From: an uncultured bacterium
GTDB taxonomy: Bacteria > Bacillota > Clostridia > Oscillospirales > Oscillospiraceae
Length of the DNA stretch: 6,150 nucleotides
NCBI GenBank assembly: GCA_949286295.1
Contig: CASECK010000027.1
Location: forward strand, 1-6,150
Direction of reading: 5' to 3'
The position numbers and the translations under genes were made by a program. Shown here piece after piece: positions 1-5,740 of the stretch (positions are counted from its first letter, which is position 1; the number at the start of each line of letters is the position of its first letter). The notes beneath the pieces are model-generated. The model ran no database searches and was not told where the DNA came from. It saw only the letters and a list, made by a program, of their open reading frames with translations.

Positions 1-837
1 GCCCTGACCGCGGCGGTGGCCGGGGTGGACCAGCGGCAGTTCCAAAACCGGATGTGGCGGGACACGCCGGTCCCCTTTCTGGTGACGCTGGCCCTCTACG
101 GGGTCCTGTCCGCCTTTTTCCCCATCCACCAGGTGGACGGCCGTATCCTGGCCGCGCTGGAGGGCGGCTTTCAGCTGTCCTGGCCGGTCCTCCTCCCGGC
201 GGTGGCCCTGCTGCTTCTGCCCTGGCTGAAGGTGAGCGCCGTGGCCTCCATCGCGGTCAGCTGCCTGCTGTCCGCCCTGTGCGCGGTGTGGGTCCAGGGC
301 ATGGCCATGGTCCAGGTGCTCCGGGCCTGCCTGCTGGGCTACCGGGCCGTCCAGCCGGGGCTGGAGGAGATTATGTCCGGCGGCGGGCTGCTCTCCATGG
401 CCAACGTGGTGTGCATCGTGCTGCTGTCCTGCGCCTACTCGGGCATCTTTGAGGGCACCGGGATGCTGGACCCGGTGACCCGCCGGATGGGCCGGCTGGT
501 GGACCGGGTGGGCCTGTTTTCCGCCCACGTGGCGGTGTCTTTAGGCTCTTGCGCCCTGTTCTGCAATCAGACGGTGGGCATCGTCATGAGCGCCCAGCTG
601 ATGAAGGACGAGTACGCCCGCCGGGACCTGCCCCCCATGGAGCTGGCCGCCAACCTGGGCAACAGCGCCATCAACCTGGCCGGGCTGGTGCCCTGGGCCA
701 TCGCCGCCAGCGTGCCCCTGACCACCATGGAGGTGGGGGTGGGGGCGCTACCCCTGGCCTTTTACCTCTACCTGCTGCCCCTGTACTGCTGGCTGCGCCC
801 GGCGGCGGCCCGGCGCCGGGCGGGCCGGAAGAATTAG
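1..837 (+). CDS. Na+/H+ antiporter, NhaC-type, C-terminal part (5' truncated by window)
   Basis: The reading frame is open from base 1, so the gene starts upstream; the GTG at 16 is internal and lacks a ribosome binding site. The visible 278 residues are mostly hydrophobic, with several membrane segments separated by short charged loops. Two stretches look like the conserved core of the NhaC/Na_H_antiporter family: a glycine-rich GGGLLSMANVV segment followed by SGIFEGTGML (about bases 379-470), and a CNQTVGIVMSAQLMKDEY segment followed by ELAANLGNSAINLAGLVPW (about 562-700). The family exchanges external protons for cytoplasmic sodium, sometimes coupled to organic acids such as malate and lactate; the substrate cannot be told from this fragment. 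The protein ends with a basic tail (RRRAGRKN), consistent with a cytoplasmic C-terminus. No convincing terminator follows; the next gene has its own promoter about 30 bases after the stop. Confidence 0.85.
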   Translation, partial: ALTAAVAGVDQRQFQNRMWRDTPVPFLVTLALYGVLSAFFPIHQVDGRILAALEGGFQLSWPVLLPAVALLLLPWLKVSAVASIAVSCLLSALCAVWVQGMAMVQVLRACLLGYRAVQPGLEEIMSGGGLLSMANVVCIVLLSCAYSGIFEGTGMLDPVTRRMGRLVDRVGLFSAHVAVSLGSCALFCNQTVGIVMSAQLMKDEYARRDLPPMELAANLGNSAINLAGLVPWAIAASVPLTTMEVGVGALPLAFYLYLLPLYCWLRPAAARRRAGRKN

Positions 838-867
838 AAATAATTTGTAAATTTTTCCTGTCCCGTG

Positions 868-896
868 TTGAGATTCTCCGGCAAATCGTATATACT
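868..896 (+). promoter_or_regulatory. Sigma-A-type promoter for the degV-family gene
   Basis: TTGAGA (868-873, 5 of 6 consensus) and TATACT (891-896, 5 of 6) are separated by exactly 17 bases, in a locally AT-rich patch of a GC-rich region. Transcription would start near 902-904, giving a leader of about 75 bases before the ATG at 979. This is the best-matching promoter in the window. Confidence 0.75.
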
Positions 897-912
897 TTAC
901 GCCAAGACCCAT

Positions 913-960
913 TCCGGGACAGAGCCCGGAGACGGCGGCCGCCCCTGTGCCGGCGGCCGC
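913..960 (+). promoter_or_regulatory. Two tandem hairpins in the degV 5' leader
   Basis: The first hairpin has arms TCCGGG (913-918) and CCCGGA (925-930) around a 6-base loop. The second has 9-bp arms GCGGCCGCC (935-943) and GGCGGCCGC (952-960) around an 8-base loop, and it ends 6 bases before the ribosome binding site AAGGAG (967-972). There is no U-run after it, so it is not a terminator. It could stabilise the transcript or tune translation; the role is inferred. GC-rich sequence makes some chance pairing likely, but a perfect 9-bp stem in a 75-base leader is notable. Confidence 0.5.
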
Positions 961-978
961 GGAGATAAGGAGAGAGGT

Positions 979-1887
979 ATGAGGTTTCACATTGTCAGCG
1001 ACAGTTCCTGCGACTTGGGCGGGGAGGTATGCCGGCAGCTGAACGTGGGCCTGGTTTCCTTTTACGCCGCTCTGGGGGACGAGCGCTACTACCGGGAGGA
1101 GCGGGACATCTCCACCCGGGAGTTTTACCGGCGCATGGCGGAGATGCCCGGCGTGTTCCCCCGCACGTCCATGCCCACCGTGGAGGACTACCTGGCCCAG
1201 TTCCGTCCCGCCGCCGCCCGGGGCGAGCCGGTGCTGTGCATCTGCATCAACGCCCCCTACAGCGGCTCCTTCCAGTCCGCCCGGACCGCGGCGGCCGAGC
1301 TGGTGGAGGAGTTCCCCGGCGCCAAGATTCTCGTGATGGACTCCCGCTCGGTGACGGTGCTCCAGGGCAAGGTGGTGGAGCAGGCCGCGGCCCTGCGGGA
1401 CCGGGGCTGTACCCTGGAGGAGACGGTGGCCGCCCTGGAGGGCATCTTAGATACAGGGCGTATTTTTTTCACCACAAACGACTTGGAGTATTTGCGCCAC
1501 GGGGGGCGAATCGGCCGGGCGGCGGCCACCACCGGGGCCCTGCTGAAGGTAAAGCCCCTCATCGGCTACCAGGGCGGCGAGCTTGTCACCGACGGCATCG
1601 CCCAGGGGAGGAAAAAGTCCCTGGCCCGGGTGCGGGAGCTGTTTGTGCGCTACATCCGCCGGGAGGGCATCGACCTGAACGGCTACCTGGTGGCCACCGG
1701 CTTTGGCCTGGACGGGGAGGAGCACCAGGCCTTTGCCCGGCAGGTCTACGAGGACCTGCTGGCCCTGGGCTTTGACCGGCCGGAGGTGATGCGCCCCTAT
1801 CAGCTTGGGGTCACCATCGGCGTCCACACCGGCCCCACCCCGCTGGGGGTGGGCCTCATCCGCCGGGCGGTCCCGGGGACCACATAA
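979..1887 (+). CDS. DegV family fatty-acid-binding protein
   Basis: The 302-residue product has the usual length and all main marks of the DegV family: SDSSCDL at residues 7-13, TSMPT at 63-67 (the position that binds the fatty-acid carboxylate in solved DegV structures), SGSFQS at 95-100, DSRSVT at 121-126, the signature LEYLRHGGRIGR at 169-180, LLKVKPLI at 188-195, and HTGPTPLGVG at 283-292. DegV proteins are cytosolic two-domain proteins that bind a single fatty acid; the FakB members present it to the kinase FakA for phosphorylation and entry into phospholipid synthesis. No FakA gene is in the window, so a FakB role is possible but unproven. The ATG at 979 is chosen because AAGGAG lies 6 bases upstream. 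An upstream in-frame GTG at 865 lies beside the -35 element and has no ribosome binding site. The gene appears monocistronic: own promoter (868-896) and own terminator (1895-1931). Confidence 0.93.
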   Translation: MRFHIVSDSSCDLGGEVCRQLNVGLVSFYAALGDERYYREERDISTREFYRRMAEMPGVFPRTSMPTVEDYLAQFRPAAARGEPVLCICINAPYSGSFQSARTAAAELVEEFPGAKILVMDSRSVTVLQGKVVEQAAALRDRGCTLEETVAALEGILDTGRIFFTTNDLEYLRHGGRIGRAAATTGALLKVKPLIGYQGGELVTDGIAQGRKKSLARVRELFVRYIRREGIDLNGYLVATGFGLDGEEHQAFARQVYEDLLALGFDRPEVMRPYQLGVTIGVHTGPTPLGVGLIRRAVPGTT

Positions 1888-1894
1888 GCGCCCG

Positions 1895-1931
1895 CCGCCG
1901 GCGGCCCTACTGGGCCACCGGCGGATATTTT
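1895..1931 (+). terminator. Rho-independent terminator of the degV-family gene
   Basis: The arms CCGCCGG-C-GGCCC (1895-1907) and GGGCC-A-CCGGCGG (1912-1924) form 12 base pairs with one C/A mismatch, closed by a TACT loop. The stem is followed by ATATTTTC. It starts 8 bases after the degV stop codon. Confidence 0.85.
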
Positions 1932-1981
1932 CGTCCCTGCCCTGCATTTTGCCCAAAATCCTTGGAAAAACAGGGGAAACT

Positions 1982-1997
1982 GTCACGAAATTGTGAC
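1982..1997 (+). repeat. Inverted repeat GTCAC-N6-GTGAC overlapping the -35 of the SGNH operon
   Basis: GTCAC (1982-1986) and GTGAC (1993-1997) are exact inverted copies with a 6-base AT-rich spacer. The right arm overlaps the proposed -35 element, a usual place for an activator or repressor site. The short arms mean this could be chance, but it lies in a clearly AT-enriched regulatory patch. Confidence 0.35.
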
Positions 1998-2020
1998 TTG
2001 TATTTTCGCGAAAATATGGT
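1991..2020 (+). promoter_or_regulatory. Candidate promoter of the SGNH hydrolase / DUF4358 operon
   Basis: TTGTGA (1991-1996) and TATGGT (2015-2020) are spaced 18 bases apart, each matching 4 of 6 consensus bases. A second reading, TTGTAT (1998-2003) with TATCCT (2020-2025) at 16 bases, is also possible. The weak match and the palindrome lying between the elements suggest a regulated promoter. The leader to the ATG at 2112 would be about 85 bases. Confidence 0.5.
2001..2016. promoter_or_regulatory. 16-bp perfect palindrome, candidate operator
   Basis: TATTTTCGCGAAAATA is a perfect palindrome with no spacer, placed between the -35 and -10 of the candidate promoter, touching the -10. A homodimeric repressor bound here would block RNA polymerase. 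No regulator gene lies beside it in the window, and I cannot assign it to a named regulator family. Confidence 0.55.
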
Positions 2021-2059
2021 ATCCTCTGTTATGGAATCGGATACGGTTCGACAAGTTTC

Positions 2060-2095
2060 GCCCGGCCTGCCGGTCCGGGCGTCAGGATATGCCTG
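2060..2095 (+). promoter_or_regulatory. Two small hairpins in the leader of the SGNH operon
   Basis: GCCCGG (2060-2065) pairs with CCGGGC (2075-2080) around a 9-base loop, followed by CAGG (2083-2086) pairing with CCTG (2092-2095) around ATATG. The second stem ends one base before the ribosome binding site. The pairing is modest and the role is unknown. Confidence 0.3.
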
Positions 2096-2096
2096 C

Positions 2097-2104
2097 GGGG
2101 AGGA
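2097..2104 (+). promoter_or_regulatory. Ribosome binding site fixing the SGNH protein start
   Basis: GGGGAGGA lies 7 bases before the ATG at 2112. This decides the start: the frame is open further upstream, to a TTG at 1962, but that start has no binding site and would put the palindrome and promoter inside the coding region. Confidence 0.8.
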
Positions 2105-2111
2105 TTTTGTT

Positions 2112-3110
2112 ATGTCCCGAACTTATCGCGGAAAAGGCGCCCGGGCGCCTGTGACGCTGGCCCTGGCCGGCGTGCTGGCGGCCCTGCTGCTGGTGCTGGT
2201 GGCCTGTCAGTTTATCGCCCGCCCCGGCCCGGAGGGGGAGGGCGCCTCCTCCTCCGGACACGCGTCCGGTCAGGGGGGGGAGCAGGACGCCATCCCAACC
2301 ATCTCCCCCTCCCCGGAGGGGCAGCCCGCCCAGGGGGAGGGGGAGCGATCCTCCGCTCCGGAGGACGGCTCCGCCGCCCCGGGGGAGGAGGGGCGGGAGG
2401 GGGCCGTCCCCCCAGTCCAGACGGGGACGGTGCCCAGCGGCGGCTATGACTTCACGCAGCCCGCCCCCGCCGGGGAGGCGGTGGACAACAGCTACTTTGA
2501 CGACGCGGCCTTTGTGGGCGATTCCCGGACCGACGGCTTTATGATTTACAGCGGCATCGGCACGGGCAAAAACCTGACCTCCAACGGCCTGTCCATTTTC
2601 AAGTTGGAGGAGAAGAAGGCGCTGACCATCGGCGGCCGGGACTACACCCTGCTGGAGGCCCTGGCCCTGGAGCAGTACGGCAAGGTCTACCTGTCCCTGG
2701 GGGTCAACGAGCTGGGCTACTACGACGACGAGGGCTTTTACGAGAGCTACTGCAAGGCCATCGACAGCATCCGGGCCATCCAGCCCAACGCGGTCATCTA
2801 CATCCAGGGCCTCATCCCCCTCAACGAGGCCCAGATTGCCGCCAGCAGCGGCCGGACCTACCTGACCAACGACCACCTGCGCATCTACAACGACCTGATG
2901 CGCCAGGCGGCCCAGGAGAAGCAGGTGGTCTTCCTGGACCTGTACTCCGAGTTTGCCGACGCCAACGGCTCCCTGCCCGCCGACGCCAGCAAGGACGGCG
3001 TCCACCTCTACAAGGAGTACTGCGTGCGCTGGCTGGACTACCTCAAAACCCACACCGTATCCTATGAGCAGCTCTACCCGGAGCAGACAAGTCAGGAGGA
3101 GCGCGCATGA
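2112..3110 (+). CDS. Membrane-anchored SGNH/GDSL-family hydrolase-like protein
   Basis: The 332-residue product has three parts. Residues 1-36 are a basic N-terminus and a hydrophobic segment (about 13-31) ending LVAC at 29-32, which fits a lipobox, so it may be a lipoprotein lipidated at Cys32; otherwise it is a single membrane anchor. Residues 37 to about 115 are a low-complexity Gly/Pro/Glu/Ser linker. Residues 125-325 are the extracytoplasmic catalytic domain with SGNH blocks: GDS at 136-138 (nucleophile Ser138), GVNE at 197-200 (Asn199), and DGVH at 295-298 (Asp295, His298). SGNH enzymes include esterases and O-acetyl transferases/esterases acting on cell-wall or exported polysaccharides; the substrate here is not visible. 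The triad is complete, so activity is expected. The gene overlaps the following DUF4358 gene by 4 bases (ATGA), implying translational coupling. Its linker-coding DNA is unusually G-rich on the coding strand. Confidence 0.85.
   Translation: MSRTYRGKGARAPVTLALAGVLAALLLVLVACQFIARPGPEGEGASSSGHASGQGGEQDAIPTISPSPEGQPAQGEGERSSAPEDGSAAPGEEGREGAVPPVQTGTVPSGGYDFTQPAPAGEAVDNSYFDDAAFVGDSRTDGFMIYSGIGTGKNLTSNGLSIFKLEEKKALTIGGRDYTLLEALALEQYGKVYLSLGVNELGYYDDEGFYESYCKAIDSIRAIQPNAVIYIQGLIPLNEAQIAASSGRTYLTNDHLRIYNDLMRQAAQEKQVVFLDLYSEFADANGSLPADASKDGVHLYKEYCVRWLDYLKTHTVSYEQLYPEQTSQEERA
2381..2403 (+). other. Predicted G-quadruplex motif in the SGNH linker-coding region
   Basis: Four G-runs of 5, 4, 3 and 5 bases (2381-2385, 2390-2393, 2395-2397, 2399-2403) are separated by loops of 4, 1 and 1 bases, fitting the G3+N1-7 rule on the coding strand and so in the mRNA. 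It encodes the Gly/Glu-rich linker, so it may simply reflect codon composition. Confidence 0.5.
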
Positions 3111-3583
3111 AAAACAAAGTCAAACTGGCCATAGCCCTTGTGCTGGGGCTGATGCTGGCCGGCTGCGGCGGCCAGGGGGAGACGGGCGGATACGCCCTGT
3201 CCGGCGCCCAGGCCCTTGTGGACGCCGGGGCCTTCTCCGAGCAGCTGGAGCAGCTGGACGGGGATACCGCCTTCGCCCTGTACCGGCTGGCCGATTACGG
3301 CCTGAGCCGGGAGGAGTTGGAGGACTGCGCCGTGCTGCGCTCCGCCGGCGCCACCTGCGAGGAGGCGGCCTTCCTGCAAATCGGCGGCGGCGAGGACCAG
3401 GCGGAGCAGGCCGCCCAGGCCCTGAGAGACTATGTGTCCGCCCAGATTGACGCCAACCGGGACTACCGCCCCGCCGAGATTCCCAAGTTAGAGGCCGCCC
3501 TGGTGGACCGCGCCGGGCAGGTTGTGGTGCTGGTGGTGGCCAGCGATATGGACGCTGCCCGGGCCGCCCTGGCCGCGGGCTGA
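3107..3583 (+). CDS. DUF4358 domain lipoprotein
   Basis: The 158-residue product starts with a short lipoprotein signal peptide: basic MKNKVK, a hydrophobic core, and the lipobox LAGC at residues 17-20, so the mature protein would be lipidated at Cys20 and face outside. The rest (about 45-155) resembles DUF4358: a region of alternating helices with YRLADYGLSREEL near residues 58-70, a GGGEDQAEQAAQALRDYV helix near 93-110, and a C-terminal hydrophobic strand VVVLVVASD near 137-146. The function of DUF4358 is not known; from memory these lipoproteins often lie beside SGNH and MBOAT acyltransferase genes in Clostridia. The ribosome binding site AGGAGG (3094-3099) is 7 bases from the ATG, and the start overlaps the upstream stop as ATGA, so the two proteins are probably made together and act on the same envelope target. 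The family call rests on recalled resemblance; the lipoprotein call is firm. Confidence 0.75.
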   Translation: MKNKVKLAIALVLGLMLAGCGGQGETGGYALSGAQALVDAGAFSEQLEQLDGDTAFALYRLADYGLSREELEDCAVLRSAGATCEEAAFLQIGGGEDQAEQAAQALRDYVSAQIDANRDYRPAEIPKLEAALVDRAGQVVVLVVASDMDAARAALAAG

Positions 3584-3633
3584 GGCGCCGGGGCCTCCCG
3601 CCGCCCTCGGGAGAGCGGTATCACAAAGAATCA

Positions 3634-3673
3634 ACCCGCCTCCGGCGCAGCGAAAGCTGCGCCGGAGGCGGGT
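3634..3673. terminator. Bidirectional terminator between convergent operons
   Basis: An 18-bp perfect stem (arms 3634-3651 and 3656-3673) is closed by a GAAA loop, a stable GNRA tetraloop. On the + strand it is followed by CTGTTTGT, and on the - strand by TGATTCTTTG, so the U-tracts are only moderate. It lies 50 bases after the DUF4358 stop and 31 bases after the stop of the - strand DUF2156 gene, so it can end both transcripts. Confidence 0.8.
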
Positions 3674-3704
3674 CTGTTTGTCCGGGCAATCACAGGGGGC
3701 GGGG

Positions 3705-4607
3705 TCACCGGAAGGCGCAGGGCTCCTCCACGGTGACGGTGAATTTTTCCAGCAGGGCGATGGGGTGATAGGACAGCTTGCTGGTGCGCAGACCGGGGTC
3801 GCCGGTGTCGTCCTCCCGGTTGATAAAGGCCACGCCCTCGTGGGCGAAGTGCTGGGCGAACTGGGCCACCAGCATCTGATAGCAGCCCTCATAGTCCCGG
3901 TCGGCCTTCTCAATGTGGGTGAACAGGGTATCCCCGATAATCTCCCCCAGGGAGAAGCCGGCAATCTGCCCCTCCACCAGCAGCATCCCCCCCAGCAGGT
4001 CATAGGTCTGATAGTTGTCCAGCACCTCGTGGGTCTTGGCGATGTCCTCGTGGAAGGTGGCCGCCCCCTTGTCCCACCGGGCGGCGTAGCGGTCCAGAAA
4101 GTCCTTCACCGCCGGGATATCCGCCGGGGCGATGGGCCGGAAGGTCCAGGTGCCGTAAGTTTTCAGGAATTTGTTCACATGGTTGCGCTGCCCGCTGAGC
4201 TTCTTGCCCCGAAAATACTTCAGGTCCTCCGCCCGGTACAGGTAGTCGAAGTTGTCCCGCTCGGCGAGGGCGGCGCTGTTGGGGAAGAACTCCTGGAGCC
4301 GCTCCAGCTCGTCCTTGGGGACGGGGTAGAACTGGATGGGCATCTCCCGGCGGCAGCAGTAGGCGGCAATCTGCCGGAAGTGCTCGGGCCGCCCACCCCC
4401 CAGGGGGAGGGTAAAGGTGGGCCCCAGTCCGGGGTACTCCACCTTGAAGTACAGCGAGCCGTCGTAGACGGCCCACTCGGTCTTGTACAGGTCCCGCCAG
4501 ATAAAAACGGTGCCCGGGGTGGTGTCGCAGATGCGGCTGCCGCTGTACCCGAAAAAGGGGCGCAGCTTGGGCAGGTCCTCTAACCGGAGGGGATGAAAGT
4601 CCAACAT
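3705..4607 (-). CDS. DUF2156 protein (MprF C-terminal-domain-like acyltransferase fold)
   Basis: The 300-residue soluble protein matches the stand-alone DUF2156 family, related to the catalytic C-terminal domain of phosphatidylglycerol lysyltransferase (MprF), with a double GNAT-like fold. Recognisable parts are the N-terminal GNAT-like half with IWRDLY near residue 36, the conserved basic segment YLYRAEDLKYFRGKKL at 122-137 continuing to NKFLK near 145-149, the ligand-facing strands GMLLVEGQIAGFSLGE near 207-222, and the closing motif NREDDTGDPGLRTSKLSYHP at 263-282. MprF moves an amino acid from aminoacyl-tRNA to lipid, but this protein lacks the flippase membrane domain and any membrane segment, so its substrate is unknown. 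The ATG at 4607 is preceded by AAGGA (4617-4621) at 9 bases. It lies 28 bases downstream of the metallophosphoesterase stop and is probably cotranscribed with it. Confidence 0.82.
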   Translation of the reverse strand: MLDFHPLRLEDLPKLRPFFGYSGSRICDTTPGTVFIWRDLYKTEWAVYDGSLYFKVEYPGLGPTFTLPLGGGRPEHFRQIAAYCCRREMPIQFYPVPKDELERLQEFFPNSAALAERDNFDYLYRAEDLKYFRGKKLSGQRNHVNKFLKTYGTWTFRPIAPADIPAVKDFLDRYAARWDKGAATFHEDIAKTHEVLDNYQTYDLLGGMLLVEGQIAGFSLGEIIGDTLFTHIEKADRDYEGCYQMLVAQFAQHFAHEGVAFINREDDTGDPGLRTSKLSYHPIALLEKFTVTVEEPCAFR

Positions 4608-4635
4608 AAATTCAAATCCTTACATCTTTAGATAG

Positions 4636-5733
4636 TCATAGTATATCGGATAACCGGCCGTAATACCAGCCGGTAACGCCGTCTTTTTTGCACAAAGTCC
4701 CGTCTTTGGTCCGCTGCACCACGCTGAGCCGGTCGCCGGGGGAGACGGGCAGGCGGTAGTCGGTGGAATCCTCGCACCAAAGGCCCTCCGGCCCCTGGCG
4801 CAGGTAGCAGTTGAGGATGGGCAGCACCCGCCCGCTCTCCAGGTGGCGGCACAGGGAGAGCTCCTCTCCCTGCTCCAGCAGCTCCAGCCCGGCGCGGCCC
4901 CAGCGGATGTTCACGCTGTCCCGGCTGGCCTGCTGGCCGTCCAGGGCCAGGGCCTGGGGCAGGCCGTCGTAGCACAGCCAGGAGAAGGCCTCGCTGTCCT
5001 CCGAGGGGAGGATGAGGGCGTTGAGCTGCCCGTCCGCCTTGAGCACGCAGGCCCCGTCGATAGAGGCAATCTTCCGCTCCCGCAGGAGGATGGGGGCGGA
5101 GGAGGGGATGTCCGGGCGGTAGAGGGTCACCGGCCAGTGGCCCACGATGACCCACTTGTCAAAGGCGCGGCCCTGGCTCAGAAAGTCGTCGTTTTTCATG
5201 CATTGCCAGCGGTTGAGCCGCTCCATATGCTCCAGGGAGGGCACGCCCCCGTGGACGAACACCAGGTGCTCGCTCTCCAGGATGGTGGGCAGGCCCCGCA
5301 GCCAGGCCCACTCCTCCGGAAATGTCCGCCGCAGGTCGGCGCGCAGTTTGGGCAGGTCGCTGAGCTGCTCAAAGCCCCCCTCCCGGGCCATCTGCCGGAT
5401 GGCGGACTCCGGGTGCCGGGGCAGGTAGGAGGAGAAGAAGCGGCTATCCAGCCGGTCTGTCTCAAAGAAATTGAGCACCAGCCCGTCGCAGTTGCCGCAC
5501 AGGGGGTAGAGGGTGTGGGTGCGGGACAGGGCCATCAGGTGCCGGAGCATGGCCAGGCTGTCCGGCCCCTTCTCCATCAAATCCCCCACCAGGACCAGCG
5601 CGTCCTCCGGGCGCAGGGCGGCCTTGTCCATCAGCCCCTGGAAGAAGGGGAGGTTGCCGTGGATGTCGCTGACGGCGATGATTCGCTGCCCCGGGCGGAA
5701 CCGGGGCCGGATGAGGATGGGGGCGGTGTCCAC
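4636..5733 (-). CDS. Metallophosphoesterase (calcineurin-like) with SH3-like C-terminal tail
   Basis: The 365-residue protein has the full metallophosphatase motif set: SDIHGN at 22-27 (metal ligands Asp23, His25), GDLMEKGPDS at 50-59 (Asp51), GNCD at 80-83 (Asn81, Asp83), VHGG at 160-163 (His161) and GHWP at 198-201 (His199). This layout resembles PPP-type serine/threonine and diadenosine tetraphosphate phosphatases; the true substrate (protein phosphate, dinucleotide or other) is not determined. After residue 205 come a probable substrate-loop region (SIDGACVL) and, from about 325 to the end, a segment with GDRLSVVQR, a turn DGTL and GWYYGRL that looks like a small SH3-like barrel. The start is set at the GTG at 5733 because AAAGGAGG is 7 bases upstream; an upstream in-frame ATG at 5838 lies on the -35 element and has no binding site. 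The protein has no signal peptide, so it is cytosolic. It leads a two-gene unit with the DUF2156 gene. Confidence 0.87.
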   Translation of the reverse strand: MDTAPILIRPRFRPGQRIIAVSDIHGNLPFFQGLMDKAALRPEDALVLVGDLMEKGPDSLAMLRHLMALSRTHTLYPLCGNCDGLVLNFFETDRLDSRFFSSYLPRHPESAIRQMAREGGFEQLSDLPKLRADLRRTFPEEWAWLRGLPTILESEHLVFVHGGVPSLEHMERLNRWQCMKNDDFLSQGRAFDKWVIVGHWPVTLYRPDIPSSAPILLRERKIASIDGACVLKADGQLNALILPSEDSEAFSWLCYDGLPQALALDGQQASRDSVNIRWGRAGLELLEQGEELSLCRHLESGRVLPILNCYLRQGPEGLWCEDSTDYRLPVSPGDRLSVVQRTKDGTLCKKDGVTGWYYGRLSDIL

Positions 5734-5740
5734 GTTGCGG

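Noticed and set aside
801..856. Terminator at the end of the NhaC gene
   Set aside because: The GC-rich inverted sequence near 807-826 lies inside the coding region and about 25 bases before the TTTTT run, so it does not form a proper stem plus U-tract.
1447..1986. - strand reading frame crossing the end of the degV gene
   Set aside because: It crosses the degV terminator and has no family resemblance or start signal; degV is well supported on the other strand.
2020..2111. Riboswitch in the SGNH operon leader
   Set aside because: The leader is only about 85 bases with two small stems, and I recognise no conserved core of a known riboswitch class.
2082..3053. Long - strand reading frame opposite the SGNH gene (323 codons)
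   Set aside because: It is antisense to a gene with a complete SGNH motif set and good ribosome binding site, is a low-complexity Val/Gly/Gln-rich translation, and has no start signal. High GC content leaves antisense frames open.
3582..3618. Small hairpins right after the DUF4358 stop
   Set aside because: Stems are only 4-5 bp in GC-rich sequence with no U-run; the 18-bp hairpin just downstream is the credible terminator.
3522..4583. Long + strand reading frame opposite the DUF2156 gene (353 codons)
   Set aside because: It runs through the DUF4358 stop, the 18-bp terminator hairpin and the antisense of a recognisable family protein. It has no ribosome binding site and a composition typical of a shadow frame.
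4640..4645. TATACT on the - strand just upstream of the DUF2156 gene, as an internal promoter -10
   Set aside because: The -10 is good and the patch is AT-rich, but no acceptable -35 lies 16-18 bases upstream (best is TGGTAT) and there is no extended -10. A weak secondary start is possible but not supported.
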